Of a DNA stretch of 55,944 nt, positions 46,878-55,737 are shown piece by piece. The DNA is taken from positions 1 to 55,944 of the forward strand of contig JAMCAN010000005.1 in assembly GCA_023715185.1 (NCBI GenBank). Reading direction: 5' to 3'. Within the stretch, counting starts at the first letter, position 1, and every line of letters begins with the position of its first letter. The notes below the pieces were generated by a model. It was not told the DNA's origin, did not search any database, and saw nothing but the letters and a program-made list of their open reading frames with translations. A program made the translations under genes and the position numbers. The DNA is from Planococcus sp. MER TA 32b (GTDB taxonomy: Bacteria; Bacillota; Bacilli; Bacillales_A; Planococcaceae).

Positions 46878-47882
46878 ATGCTTCACTATATTGGTAAACG
46901 GCTATTGCAGTTAATTCCGGTTCTGCTCGGAATGACATTCATCGTTTTTATGATCATTCGTGCAATACCTGGAGACCCTGCTCAAGTTATTCTTGGCCAG
47001 CAGGCTTCTGAAGAAGCCATTAAAGCTCTAAGAACAACTTTGGGTTTGGATAATCCATGGTATATCCAGTATTTTGATTATTTAAAAGGACTGGTTACAG
47101 GTGACCTGGGGCAGTCGCTGCGAACAAGAACTCCAGTAGTGGATGAAGTCTGGCCATATTTGGCGGCAACAATCGAGTTGTCTGTATTTGCTGTTATCAT
47201 AGCCATTATCATTGGCATCAATGCCGGAATCATTTCTGCATGGTTCCAGAATTCATGGTTTGATTATCTTGCAATGGTAATTGCGCTGATCGGTGTTTCG
47301 ATGCCGATTTTCTGGTTGGGCCTGCTCAATCAATGGATCTTCTCAATCGAACTAGGCTTGTTGCCTACATCGGGACGCTTGAATGTGCGAGATCCGATAG
47401 AATCGATAACCGGATTTTATATTATTGATACATTGGTGACGGGGCAATTCGATCAATTGGCCACTGTCATGAGACATCTCATTCTTCCAGGGACAGCTCT
47501 GGCGACAATCCCGATGGCAATCATTGCCCGGATGACCCGTTCAAGTATGCTCGAAGTGATGAGGTCCGACTATGTCCGCACGGCTCGCTCAAAAGGTTTG
47601 AAAATGTTTTGGGTGGTCTATAAGCACGCATTGAAGAACGCCATTATTCCGGTTTTGACAATCATCGGTCTTCAGATGGGGTTATTACTTGGTGGCGCGA
47701 TTTTAACAGAAACAATCTTTGCATGGCCTGGAATTGGAAGATATATTTACGAAGCTATCGGCTTCCGAGATTATCCGGTAATCCAGTCAGGCATCCTGAT
47801 TGTCGCGTTCATATTTGTCATGATCAATCTGTTTGTGGATCTGCTTTATAGTTTAATTGATCCGCGCATCAAATATGATTAG
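46878..47882 (+). CDS. Peptide ABC transporter permease, OppB/DppB type
   Basis: A 334-residue permease with six predicted helices, starting RLLQLIPVLLGMTFIVFMII. The EAA loop region is RTARSKGLKMFWVVYKHAL. It forms the membrane channel with the next gene product. GGAGAGG precedes the ATG. Confidence 0.93.
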   Translation: MLHYIGKRLLQLIPVLLGMTFIVFMIIRAIPGDPAQVILGQQASEEAIKALRTTLGLDNPWYIQYFDYLKGLVTGDLGQSLRTRTPVVDEVWPYLAATIELSVFAVIIAIIIGINAGIISAWFQNSWFDYLAMVIALIGVSMPIFWLGLLNQWIFSIELGLLPTSGRLNVRDPIESITGFYIIDTLVTGQFDQLATVMRHLILPGTALATIPMAIIARMTRSSMLEVMRSDYVRTARSKGLKMFWVVYKHALKNAIIPVLTIIGLQMGLLLGGAILTETIFAWPGIGRYIYEAIGFRDYPVIQSGILIVAFIFVMINLFVDLLYSLIDPRIKYD

Positions 47883-47896
47883 GAAGGGGGAGAAAA

Positions 47897-48784
47897 ATGG
47901 CTGATACGACAGTAAATTCTAAGGACGTTGAATTGCAGAAAGTTGCGGGACCTTGGAAAGAGGCTTGGCGCGGTTTCCGAAAAAGTAAAATAGCGGTTGT
48001 CGGAATGGGGATTGTTATCTTTTTCATCCTGCTGGCTATATTCGGTCCGCTTTTTACACCGCAGGGCATCAATGAACAAAACATGGCCGAACGCTTTCAG
48101 CCTCCTTCTTCAACATATTGGATGGGGACGGATGATTTTGGCAGGGATATTCTTTCCCGTGTAGTATACGGGGCAAGGATTTCCTTGTGGGTCGGATTCC
48201 TGGCAGTAGTCGCTTCTGTTATTGTCGGCAGTATACTTGGAATTTTAGCAGGCTATTATGGAAGATGGGTGGATACGGTCATATCACGCTTCTTTGACAT
48301 CATGCTCGCTTTCCCGAGTATTCTTTTAGCGATTGCAGTCGTTTCGGTTTTGGGGCCATCTCTGCGAAATGCTCTCATCGCTATTGCCATCATCAACGTA
48401 CCTAACTTCGGGCGATTGATAAGATCAAAAGTTTTGAGTATAAAAGAAGATGAATATATTATGTCAGCCAAAGCAATTGGTATGAAGGACAGCAGGATTC
48501 TCTTTTCGCATATATTGCCGAATTCCATGGCACCAGTCATTGTGCAGGGAACTTTGGCAATTGCGACTGCGATCATTGAAGCCGCGGCACTCGGGTTCCT
48601 GGGTCTAGGTGCATCAGCGCCAACTCCTGAATGGGGAAAGATGCTGGCGGATTCAAGGTCCTACTTGACCAATGCACCTTGGACCATGATTTTCCCTGGT
48701 GCAGCAATCATGCTGACAGTGCTTGGCTTTAACCTGATGGGCGACGGCTTGCGCGATGCGCTTGACCCTCGTATGAAATCATAA
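47897..48784 (+). CDS. Peptide ABC transporter permease, OppC/DppC type
   Basis: A 295-residue permease with an N-terminal OppC_N segment (WRGFRKSKIAVVGMGIVIFF) and the EAA loop SAKAIGMKDSRILFSHILPN. It starts 14 bases after the OppB-like gene, with GGAAGGGGG as ribosome site, and completes the importer operon. Confidence 0.93.
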   Translation: MADTTVNSKDVELQKVAGPWKEAWRGFRKSKIAVVGMGIVIFFILLAIFGPLFTPQGINEQNMAERFQPPSSTYWMGTDDFGRDILSRVVYGARISLWVGFLAVVASVIVGSILGILAGYYGRWVDTVISRFFDIMLAFPSILLAIAVVSVLGPSLRNALIAIAIINVPNFGRLIRSKVLSIKEDEYIMSAKAIGMKDSRILFSHILPNSMAPVIVQGTLAIATAIIEAAALGFLGLGASAPTPEWGKMLADSRSYLTNAPWTMIFPGAAIMLTVLGFNLMGDGLRDALDPRMKS

Positions 48785-48822
48785 GAAAAACGTGTGGAGA
48801 AATCATCTCCGCACGTTTTTTA
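48785..48822 (+). terminator. Terminator of the peptide importer operon
   Basis: AAAAACGTGTGGAGA and TCTCCGCACGTTTTT form a stem with G-T pairs, followed by further T's. Confidence 0.85.
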
Positions 48823-48833
48823 TTTGCATTGTA

Positions 48834-49919
48834 TTAAATCATGCTTTCCAGGTCTTCGTCGACTTCATCGCTATGGTAATTCAAATAAGCGATGATCAAT
48901 AAATCCAAGTGTTCGAGCTGCTCTTCATAATCAAGGATAGCCGATAAGACATGCATCAGGTGATAGACCGAAAAGTCGCTGTCCTCGGATTCCAATGCTA
49001 AATTTATTTCTTTTACAAATATTGCCATTACCTCGTGCCGTTTTATTGTGGCGTCTGTTCCAGAAGATTCACTGTGTTCCGGCCGCAATTTGCCTACATA
49101 TTTCATGTAAAGCTGTTCATGGTAGCTGGCCAGACTTTCGAGTCTTTCCTGCACCATCATATGGAATTGTTCCGGAAGTTCCGTCAATTCATTTTCAAAC
49201 CGGTGGAGCCTTTTCAATACTTCCAGGCTCTTTTTGGATGTCGCGATCATCTGGCGATATAACACCAGCTTTCTCGCTTTTGTGTATTGCTGCTTTTTCG
49301 TATAGCTTCGTTCTTCCTTATAGAACAGATACCATTGATCCACTTTCACGAGTTTATCAGTCAATTTATCGATGTCTTCTTTCACCGATGCATGATCGGA
49401 TGCGTGCCTGATCGAAACCCGTATCCAGCGGATCACTTCTTCACTCACTTCGTGAATCGAGGTGAATAAGCGGCTTTCGTATTTAGGCGGAAGAAAAATC
49501 ATATTTACAATAAAAGCGGAGAGTATCCCCAGTAAGACCGTCAGGAAACGTAATGACGCAAATGAAAGGAAATTATTGGATTGAGAATCCATAATGATGA
49601 TAATAGTGACGAGTGTTAATGGAACAGTGTTTTCAAGCTTTAATTTCAACATGATGACAATGGCCAGTATGGCAGCGAGTCCGATGGTCAGATAATTGCT
49701 GCCAAGAGTCAATACAAAGATGACGGCAATCGATGCGCCAATCAGATTTCCGTATATTTGATCAAGCAGTGTCAGGTAGGACCTGTATATGGAAGGCTGG
49801 ATGGCGAAGATTGCTGCGACGCCTGCGAATACAGGAGAAGGCAATTCCAATAAGCTGGCTAAGAACAAGGCCATTGAAATAGCCACGCCGGTCTTTAATA
49901 TACGTGCACCTAATTTCAT
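48834..49919 (-). CDS. ygaE: Aromatic acid exporter family membrane protein, YgaE-like
   Basis: A 361-residue protein: an N-terminal half with about five to six helices (ArAE_1/FUSC type, PSPVFAGVAAIFAIQPSIYR and YLTIGLAAILAIVIMLKLKL) and a helical cytoplasmic C-terminal half. It corresponds to B. subtilis YgaE, which also lies beside gsaB. Substrate export is inferred from the family only. AGAAGGG lies about eleven bases before the ATG. Confidence 0.85.
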   Translation of the reverse strand: MKLGARILKTGVAISMALFLASLLELPSPVFAGVAAIFAIQPSIYRSYLTLLDQIYGNLIGASIAVIFVLTLGSNYLTIGLAAILAIVIMLKLKLENTVPLTLVTIIIIMDSQSNNFLSFASLRFLTVLLGILSAFIVNMIFLPPKYESRLFTSIHEVSEEVIRWIRVSIRHASDHASVKEDIDKLTDKLVKVDQWYLFYKEERSYTKKQQYTKARKLVLYRQMIATSKKSLEVLKRLHRFENELTELPEQFHMMVQERLESLASYHEQLYMKYVGKLRPEHSESSGTDATIKRHEVMAIFVKEINLALESEDSDFSVYHLMHVLSAILDYEEQLEHLDLLIIAYLNYHSDEVDEDLESMI

Positions 49920-49956
49920 AACTTACGAATCCCTTCTTCCCGCAATGGATTGGTGT

Positions 49957-51243
49957 TTACAACTGGCTGAAAGCTTTTCTTACCGCCTGCAGTGCTTCAT
50001 CAATGTCTGCCTCAGTATGCTCAGTAGTCAGGAACCAGGCTTCATATTTCGAAGGAGCAAGGTTGATGCCTTGTTCAAGCATCAATTTGAAGAAGCGTCC
50101 AAAGATTTCTCCATCCGTGGCTTCGGCCTGTTCATAATTTTCAACTGTCACATCAGTGAAATAGATGGTCAATGCGCCTTTTAAGCGATTTACTGTGATT
50201 GTTACACCAAATTCCTCGGCTGCTTCCAAAATGCCTTTTTCGAGGCGTTCACCCAGACGGTCCATTTCCTCATAAACCCCGTCAGCCTGCAGAACTTCCA
50301 AACAAGCGATTCCTGCCTGTATGGAAGCGGGATTTCCCGCCATTGTGCCCGCCTGATAAGCCGGTCCAAGAGGCGCGACGGTTTCCATGATTTCTTTTTT
50401 GCCGCCGTAAGCGCCGATTGGAAGCCCGCCGCCAATAATTTTGCCGAGAGCTGTCAAATCAGGTGTGAGCCCCAGCATATCCTGCGCGCCGCCGTAATGG
50501 AAGCGGAACGCCGTAATCACTTCATCATAGACAATCAAAGCTCCTTTTTCCGCTGCTATGCGGTGAACTTCTTCAAGAAAGCCTTTTTTCGGTTCAACAA
50601 TTCCGAAATTGCCGACAATCGGTTCTACGAGGATGCAGGCAATTTCATCGCCCCATCTTTCCATCGCTTCAGCGAAAGCTGCTGGATCATTGAAGGGGAT
50701 AGTGATGACTTCTTCGGCGATTGTTTTTGGGACGCCTGCTGAATCTGGTGTGCCAAGGGTAGCGGGACCGGATCCGGCAGCAACAAGCACGAGGTCCGAA
50801 TGGCCATGATAGCAGCCGGCGAATTTCATGATTTTTGTGCGGCCGGTGTAAGCACGGGAAACGCGGATAGTAGTCATAACCGCTTCAGTGCCGCTATTGA
50901 CGAAACGGACACGGTCCATATTCGGCATTGCTTCTTTCAGCATTTTTGCGAATGTGATTTCATGGCGTGTTGGCGTGCCGTATAAAACACCCGTTTCGGC
51001 AGCGTTTGAAATCGCTTTTGCGATATGCGGATGTCCGTGGCCTGTAATGATTGGACCATAGGCTGCCAGGAAATCGATGTATTTATTGCCGTCGACATCC
51101 CAGAAATAAGCGCCTTTTGCACGTTCCATGACAACAGGGGAACCCCCGCCGACAGCTTTAAACGATCTTGATGGGCTGTTGACGCCTCCGACGATATGTT
51201 CAAGCGCTTCTTTGTGCAGCTTTTTTGATTCAGAATGGTTCAT
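49957..51243 (-). CDS. gsaB: Glutamate-1-semialdehyde 2,1-aminomutase, GsaB type
   Basis: A 428-residue PLP enzyme of the class III aminotransferase fold that converts glutamate-1-semialdehyde to 5-aminolevulinate, the haem precursor. The PLP lysine lies in [18 protein letters not shown] and the Asp in [18 protein letters not shown] is also typical. Position between ygaE and bcp matches the B. subtilis gsaB locus, so this is probably the second copy rather than the hem-operon hemL. AGGAGG precedes the ATG. Confidence 0.92.
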   Translation of the reverse strand: MNHSESKKLHKEALEHIVGGVNSPSRSFKAVGGGSPVVMERAKGAYFWDVDGNKYIDFLAAYGPIITGHGHPHIAKAISNAAETGVLYGTPTRHEITFAKMLKEAMPNMDRVRFVNSGTEAVMTTIRVSRAYTGRTKIMKFAGCYHGHSDLVLVAAGSGPATLGTPDSAGVPKTIAEEVITIPFNDPAAFAEAMERWGDEIACILVEPIVGNFGIVEPKKGFLEEVHRIAAEKGALIVYDEVITAFRFHYGGAQDMLGLTPDLTALGKIIGGGLPIGAYGGKKEIMETVAPLGPAYQAGTMAGNPASIQAGIACLEVLQADGVYEEMDRLGERLEKGILEAAEEFGVTITVNRLKGALTIYFTDVTVENYEQAEATDGEIFGRFFKLMLEQGINLAPSKYEAWFLTTEHTEADIDEALQAVRKAFSQL

Positions 51244-51366
51244 GATTTAAATTCCTCCTACTTAATGTCTATTCCTTATTGTAGACAAGTTTATACATTA
51301 ACGCCAAAGAAATTGAAACTGCACTGGCAGTTCGGTACGATAGACATAAGAGAAGGAGTGATTGCA

Positions 51367-51843
51367 TTGACGACATTAGAAGGTTTGCATGCACCGGATT
51401 TTACATTGAAAAATGAAAACGGTGAGACAGTTTCTTTGGAGGATTTTTCCGGCAAGAAATACGTAGTGCTTTATTTTTATCCGAAAGATATGACGCCGGG
51501 CTGCACCACACAGGCTTGCGATTTCCGTGACGCGGAGAAAGATTTCTCTGAATTGGGAGCAGTCATTTTAGGTGTTAGCGCAGACTCTGAAAAACAGCAC
51601 AGTAAATTTATCAGCAAACACGGTTTGCCATTCTCTTTATTGGTTGATGAAGATCACAAAGTTTCTGAGGCATACGGAGTATGGGTGGAGAAGAAGATGT
51701 ATGGAAAAGAGTTTATGGGGATTGAGCGCTCTACATTTTTAATCGACCCAACCGGGACTGTTGTGAAAGAATGGCGCAAAGTCAAAGTGAAAGACCATAT
51801 CCAGGAAGTCCTTGAAACGGTTAAAGAGCTCAGCCAAGCATAG
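51367..51843 (+). CDS. bcp: Thiol peroxidase Bcp (peroxiredoxin Q)
   Basis: A 158-residue atypical two-cysteine peroxiredoxin. The peroxidatic cysteine is Cys46 in KDMTPGCTTQAC, and the resolving Cys51 stands five residues later, as in the Bcp/PrxQ class. It reduces hydrogen and organic peroxides with thioredoxin. TTG 51367 is chosen, with AAGGAG eight bases upstream. It is divergent from gsaB and in the neighbourhood of perR, as in B. subtilis (ygaF-perR). Confidence 0.93.
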   Translation: MTTLEGLHAPDFTLKNENGETVSLEDFSGKKYVVLYFYPKDMTPGCTTQACDFRDAEKDFSELGAVILGVSADSEKQHSKFISKHGLPFSLLVDEDHKVSEAYGVWVEKKMYGKEFMGIERSTFLIDPTGTVVKEWRKVKVKDHIQEVLETVKELSQA

Positions 51844-51856
51844 GAGGAAGTCATAT

Positions 51857-52798
51857 ATGGAAGTATTATTCACATTTCTGCCAAACGAGGAAATGCAGCA
51901 AAGCATCATCAGCGATTTTCCGGAAGCGGATTTCCATTTCGCTTATAAAGATAAAAGTAAATTGCCGACAGCAGATATTCTGGTCACTTACGGGGAAGAC
52001 CTGGATGAAGAGGATATCAACAAGGCGAAAAATTTACAATGGATCATGGTTGTAAGTGCCGGTATTGAAAAAATGCCGCATGAAGCCATTGCGAAACGGG
52101 GCATTACCGTATCGAATGTGCGGGGCATTCATAAAACACCGATGGGGGAATCGGTTCTCGGGCACTTATTGGCATTGAAACGTTCCCTGCCGGAAATCTA
52201 TAGAAACCAGCGCAACCATAAATGGGAGCGCAAATTCCGCTCAACTGAACTATTCGGCTCGACCGCTTTAATATTGGGCCCCGGAGCAATCGGCTCTGAA
52301 ATAGGCAGGCTGCTGCAGGCTTTTGGGGTTATGACCATTGGCTGCAACCGGTCAGGCAAACAGGCTGATCATATGAATGAAATGATTACATTCGATGAAT
52401 TGCTTGCTAAACTTTCTGAAACTGATATTGTCATTTCTGTGCTGCCAAGTACTGAAGAAACAAAGAATCTCCTTGGGATCGAGCATTTCAAAGCCATGAA
52501 ACAGGAAGCGATATTCATGAACTTTGGGCGGGGAGACCTTGTAAATGAGGAAGTTCTAATAGAAGTGATGAATGACGGGATGATAGCTTATGCGGTATTG
52601 GATGTTTTTGAACAGGAACCTTTGGCTGAAGACCATCCCTTCTGGGGAATGAATAATGTCATCGTTTCCCCGCATGTATCCAGTAAATCCGGTATGTACG
52701 TTGAACGGGCTATGGAAGTTTTTCTTCCCAATTTACGCAAATGGCTTGATGGAAACCAGGAACCGACAAATCTTGTTAATATGGAAAAGGGGTATTGA
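51857..52798 (+). CDS. D-isomer-specific 2-hydroxyacid dehydrogenase
   Basis: A 313-residue NAD-dependent dehydrogenase. NAD-binding GPGAIGSEIGRLL, FMNFGRGDLVNEE, the acidic FEQEPLAEDHPFW and the catalytic His in NVIVSPHVSSKSG are all present. It interconverts 2-keto and D-2-hydroxy acids; the exact acid is unknown. ATG 51857 follows TAGGAGGAAG just after bcp. It is adjacent to the adenosyltransferase gene (two-base gap), so bcp, this gene and the next are likely one transcript. Confidence 0.88.
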   Translation: MEVLFTFLPNEEMQQSIISDFPEADFHFAYKDKSKLPTADILVTYGEDLDEEDINKAKNLQWIMVVSAGIEKMPHEAIAKRGITVSNVRGIHKTPMGESVLGHLLALKRSLPEIYRNQRNHKWERKFRSTELFGSTALILGPGAIGSEIGRLLQAFGVMTIGCNRSGKQADHMNEMITFDELLAKLSETDIVISVLPSTEETKNLLGIEHFKAMKQEAIFMNFGRGDLVNEEVLIEVMNDGMIAYAVLDVFEQEPLAEDHPFWGMNNVIVSPHVSSKSGMYVERAMEVFLPNLRKWLDGNQEPTNLVNMEKGY

Positions 52799-52800
52799 CC

Positions 52801-53355
52801 ATGAAGATTTACACAAAAACCGGCGATAAAGGCACCACTTCACTGGTATACGGTTCAAGAGTGCCGAAAAATGACGTGCTCGTGGAAGCATACGGTACAT
52901 GCGATGAAGCGAATTCAATGATCGGTTTGGCGCTTGCGCATCTGAACGGCGAATTCTTCAGTGAAAAAGAAGAAATCTGTGAAATATTCCATGAGATCCA
53001 AACGACTTTATTCCATGTCGGGGCGGAACTCGCCACTCCTGCAGGGAAAGAAGTAAAGTGGAAACTGGACCCGGCAGATACAGAAAAACTGGAAGGCTGG
53101 ATCGATCAATACGATGCGGAACTTGCGCCACTGAACAACTTCATACTTCCGAGCGGCCATCCAGCAGGAGCAGCCCTGCATGTAGCCCGCACAGTGGTCA
53201 GACGGGCAGAACGTCTTGCCGCCTCCATCGGGGAAGGCACATCTCCGGAAGTAATGGCCTACTTGAACCGGCTGTCAGACTTCCTGTTTGTTGCGGCCCG
53301 TTTCATCAATCAGCGTTTGGGAAGCAAAGAAAACGAACTGCACAGCAAGAAATAA
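52801..53355 (+). CDS. Cob(I)alamin adenosyltransferase, PduO type
   Basis: A 184-residue ATP:cob(I)alamin adenosyltransferase making adenosylcobalamin. The N-terminal ATP loop YTKTGDKGTTSLVYG and the helix motif VVRRAERLAAS with the conserved Arg and Glu are diagnostic. It corresponds to B. subtilis YvqK. ATG 52801 follows AAAAGGGG; a TTG two codons earlier is too close. It lies directly behind the dehydrogenase gene, an arrangement I do not recall from B. subtilis. Confidence 0.92.
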   Translation: MKIYTKTGDKGTTSLVYGSRVPKNDVLVEAYGTCDEANSMIGLALAHLNGEFFSEKEEICEIFHEIQTTLFHVGAELATPAGKEVKWKLDPADTEKLEGWIDQYDAELAPLNNFILPSGHPAGAALHVARTVVRRAERLAASIGEGTSPEVMAYLNRLSDFLFVAARFINQRLGSKENELHSKK

Positions 53356-53397
53356 AGTCGGATAACCCCTCTTAACCAGCGTGCTTATAGTGATTTC

Positions 53398-53427
53398 TTG
53401 ACATCTGCCTTGCTTTTTGAGTACACT
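53398..53427 (+). promoter_or_regulatory. perR promoter
   Basis: TTGACA (53398-53403), 18 bases, TACACT (53422-53427). The Per box lies immediately downstream, over the expected start of transcription. Confidence 0.75.
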
Positions 53428-53429
53428 AA

Positions 53430-53444
53430 TTATAACGATTATAA
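53430..53444. promoter_or_regulatory. Per box (PerR operator)
   Basis: TTATAACGATTATAA matches the Per box TTATAATNATTATAA with one mismatch. Its place right after the -10 of perR suggests autorepression relieved by peroxide, as in B. subtilis. Confidence 0.85.
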
Positions 53445-53477
53445 AGTAAGAATCTTTATGAAGTGAGGTGCACGGCG

Positions 53478-53921
53478 ATGTCTGAAGTATTATTAAAAGA
53501 CGCGCTTGATGCTTTGAAGTCTACAGGTGTCAGAATCACTCCACAGCGCCATGCGATTTTGGAGTATATGATTCATTCTACAACGCACCCGACAGCGGAT
53601 GACATTTATCGCGCGCTTGAGAAATCTTTTCCAAATATGAGTGTTGCAACTGTTTATAATAATTTACGTGTCTTTAAAAAAGCCGGTCTTGTTAAAGAAT
53701 TGACTTATGGCGATTCTTCAAGCAGGTTCGATTTTGTTACGCACGACCATTATCATATGATCTGCAATGATTGCGGGAAGATTGTCGATTTTCATTATCC
53801 CGGTTTGGACGAAGTGGAGCATTTGGCTTCGCACGTTACTGGATTCCAAGTGGATTACCATCGGCTTGAAATCTATGGAACCTGCCAGGATTGCCTTTCT
53901 GATTCAGCAAAGGCGCAATAA
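53478..53921 (+). CDS. perR: Peroxide-responsive repressor PerR
   Basis: A 147-residue Fur-family repressor. All five regulatory-metal ligands are at the positions known for B. subtilis PerR (His37, Asp85, His91, His93, Asp104), and the structural zinc cysteines are Cys96, Cys99, Cys136 and Cys139. Asp104, in place of the Fur-type Glu, supports PerR over Fur or Zur. Peroxide oxidises His37 or His91 in the Fe form and releases the operator. ATG 53478 follows GAGGTG by seven bases. A Per box lies in its own promoter. Confidence 0.96.
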   Translation: MSEVLLKDALDALKSTGVRITPQRHAILEYMIHSTTHPTADDIYRALEKSFPNMSVATVYNNLRVFKKAGLVKELTYGDSSSRFDFVTHDHYHMICNDCGKIVDFHYPGLDEVEHLASHVTGFQVDYHRLEIYGTCQDCLSDSAKAQ

Positions 53922-53925
53922 GAAA

Positions 53926-53958
53926 GGGGGCATAGAATTCTCTATGCCCGCTTTTTTT
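53926..53958 (+). terminator. Terminator of perR
   Basis: GGGCATAGA and TCTATGCCC form a stem around ATTC, followed by GCTTTTTTT. Confidence 0.9.
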
Positions 53959-53986
53959 ATTCCCTGAAAAACATTCATTGAGAATG

Positions 53987-54022
53987 GAAAACCGCCAGCG
54001 AATCAGTCGCTGGCGGTTTTCG
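53987..54022 (-). terminator. Terminator of ygzB
   Basis: AAAACCGCCAGCG and CGCTGGCGGTTTT form a perfect stem just after the minus-strand ygzB stop. Confidence 0.88.
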
Positions 54023-54023
54023 T

Positions 54024-54377
54024 TTATACTTTTGAATTCTTTTTGTTGTATTCAACATCGAACTCTTTGCCTTCAAGAGAAGGATCCATTGTCAAAGGCT
54101 CACGGCAGTGCATGCACATATCCACGCGTCCAAGCATCTTTGTATGTCGTCCGCAGTTCGGACATTCGACAGGAACGGTTTTCATGGAAAGAAGACCGAT
54201 CCAGGCGTAGACTCCTGTACTGCCGATGATGGCAACGACTCCAAGCAGCATGAAAGTGACCATGATTGCCGGCTGTTCTCTAAAGTAAATGCCTATATAC
54301 ATTATAACGATGCCGATGAAAATCAAAGACAGCGCAAAAGTACGGATACGATTGATTTTATTTTTATAAGGCTTCAT
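54024..54377 (-). CDS. ygzB: UPF0295 family membrane protein YgzB
   Basis: A 117-residue protein with two helices ([20 protein letters not shown] and [20 protein letters not shown]) and a C-terminal zinc-ribbon-like region [20 protein letters not shown] with two CxxC pairs. It equals B. subtilis YgzB in length and layout, and lies next to perR there too. Function unknown. ATG 54377 follows AAGGAGGAG. Confidence 0.9.
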   Translation of the reverse strand: MKPYKNKINRIRTFALSLIFIGIVIMYIGIYFREQPAIMVTFMLLGVVAIIGSTGVYAWIGLLSMKTVPVECPNCGRHTKMLGRVDMCMHCREPLTMDPSLEGKEFDVEYNKKNSKV

Positions 54378-54608
54378 GTTTACTCCTCCTTGCATCAATC
54401 ATACTATATCATAATCTCTGTGAAAAAGTGTTAATGCTTTTCTTGTGAAGGAATCAGCGGAAATATGTCGAAATAGAGAAAAGCGGATCCAATTCATTCA
54501 TTTGAAAGATAGATTTCGCTGGCGAAGAAAAATTGCAGTAAAATATTTGAGTGCATGAAAAAAGGGTATACCCGTAAGCAAGCCTGAATCTGCAGGGAGT
54601 GAAATAGA

Positions 54609-55481
54609 ATGGAACAAATATTAAGGCCGATTTATCAAGAGCGTGCCAGCCAGGAAAGTACGCTTGGCGTTGTGCTCGTCGAAAAAAGGGAAAAGGTCAG
54701 TCCAAGCACGGATACCTTTGACACAATATTGCTGATCATCACCAAGGAAAACGAAACGGCTGTTTTCACTAAGCATTATACTTACGACGAGAAAAAAGCT
54801 GCCATGCACATAATCACTGAAAAGCAGCTTCAGAAATGGCTGCTCTTGGGAACGAACCGTAAAATAGTGGACTGGTTATTCAATGGGCGCATCATTTACG
54901 ATCGCAATGAATTTATGGAAAAGCTGATCACTGAGCTTAGGGAATATCCTTTTGCCGGCAGAAAAATTAAAATGGGCTTAGAATACGCCAAACTGATCAG
55001 GCGCTACTTGGAAGGAAAAGTGTTATTCGAAGAGAAGAATTATCTCGACGCATATCGTCATGTGATTGAATCGCTCCATCATTTGGCTCGCCTTTCCGTA
55101 CTGGAGAATGGGCTGCCTCCAGAAGTTACGGTGTGGTCTCAAGTGAAAAAGATCGAGCCGGCCATCTATAAATTATACGAAGAGCTTATACTCAGTGATG
55201 AATCCATTGATAAGAGATTGGAGCTGCTGTTCCTTGCCAGCGAATTTCTCATTCATTCCCGCACGGAGGATGGGGCAAAGCATATCATGGAAGTGATGGC
55301 GAAAAAGAAGAGCTGGACTATCCAGGAACTTCACGAACAGGAAGAGCTGAAAAATTATTCTTCCGACCTGGAAGTTTTCATCGAATATCTTGTGGATAAA
55401 GAAATGGTGTTTACTGAAGGTGTCATGACCAAGAGCGAGGATATATTCCATCGATACTATTACGTTAAAGCTGCAAAATAA
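54609..55481 (+). CDS. ygxA: Nucleotidyltransferase-like protein YgxA
   Basis: A 290-residue cytoplasmic protein matching the YgxA family (nucleotidyltransferase-like N-terminal domain, LGVVLVEKREKVSPSTDTFD, then a helical substrate-binding-like part, SLHHLARLSVLENGLPPEVT). The typical GS and DxD catalytic residues are not obvious, so enzymatic activity is doubtful. It sits between ygzB and an rRNA operon, as in B. subtilis. A GCAGGGAG site precedes the ATG. A hairpin with one internal mismatch follows. Confidence 0.85.
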   Translation: MEQILRPIYQERASQESTLGVVLVEKREKVSPSTDTFDTILLIITKENETAVFTKHYTYDEKKAAMHIITEKQLQKWLLLGTNRKIVDWLFNGRIIYDRNEFMEKLITELREYPFAGRKIKMGLEYAKLIRRYLEGKVLFEEKNYLDAYRHVIESLHHLARLSVLENGLPPEVTVWSQVKKIEPAIYKLYEELILSDESIDKRLELLFLASEFLIHSRTEDGAKHIMEVMAKKKSWTIQELHEQEELKNYSSDLEVFIEYLVDKEMVFTEGVMTKSEDIFHRYYYVKAAK

Positions 55482-55493
55482 GCAGACGAAGCC

Positions 55494-55530
55494 TAGCCGG
55501 GTTGCCTTCGGGTAATCCGGTTTCTTTCAT
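55494..55530 (+). terminator. Terminator of ygxA
   Basis: AGCCGGGTTGCC, loop TTCG, GGTAATCCGGTT with an internal mismatch, followed by TCTTTC. Confidence 0.65.
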
Positions 55531-55623
55531 TAGAGTAAGTTGGCAAAATAGAAATTGAAATAGTAATTTTTGAGGACGAAAAATTTGTTCTTTTTGCATT
55601 TATAATTTTTTATCCTTTTACCG

Positions 55624-55653
55624 TTGACAAAAAGGTGGATATCGTATTATGAT
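55624..55653 (+). promoter_or_regulatory. rRNA operon promoter P1
   Basis: TTGACA (55624-55629), 18 bases, TATGAT (55648-55653), preceded by an A/T-rich stretch that could act as an UP element. It is the first of two promoters before the rRNA leader. Confidence 0.75.
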
Positions 55654-55702
55654 ATTTCATGTCGCTTCGGCAGATTAAGTTTTTTAGAATAATAAATAAA
55701 GC

Positions 55703-55731
55703 TTGACTCTGATAGCCGACGGTGATAAATT
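55703..55731 (+). promoter_or_regulatory. rRNA operon promoter P2
   Basis: TTGACT (55703-55708), 17 bases, TAAATT (55726-55731). Tandem promoters about 80 bases apart are usual for Bacillus rrn operons. Confidence 0.6.
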
Positions 55732-55737
55732 AGAGAA

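Noticed and set aside
54399..54608. Possible T-box or riboswitch upstream of ygxA
   Set aside because: No T-box core (TGGNACCGCG) or other riboswitch consensus, and no terminator hairpin before the gene.
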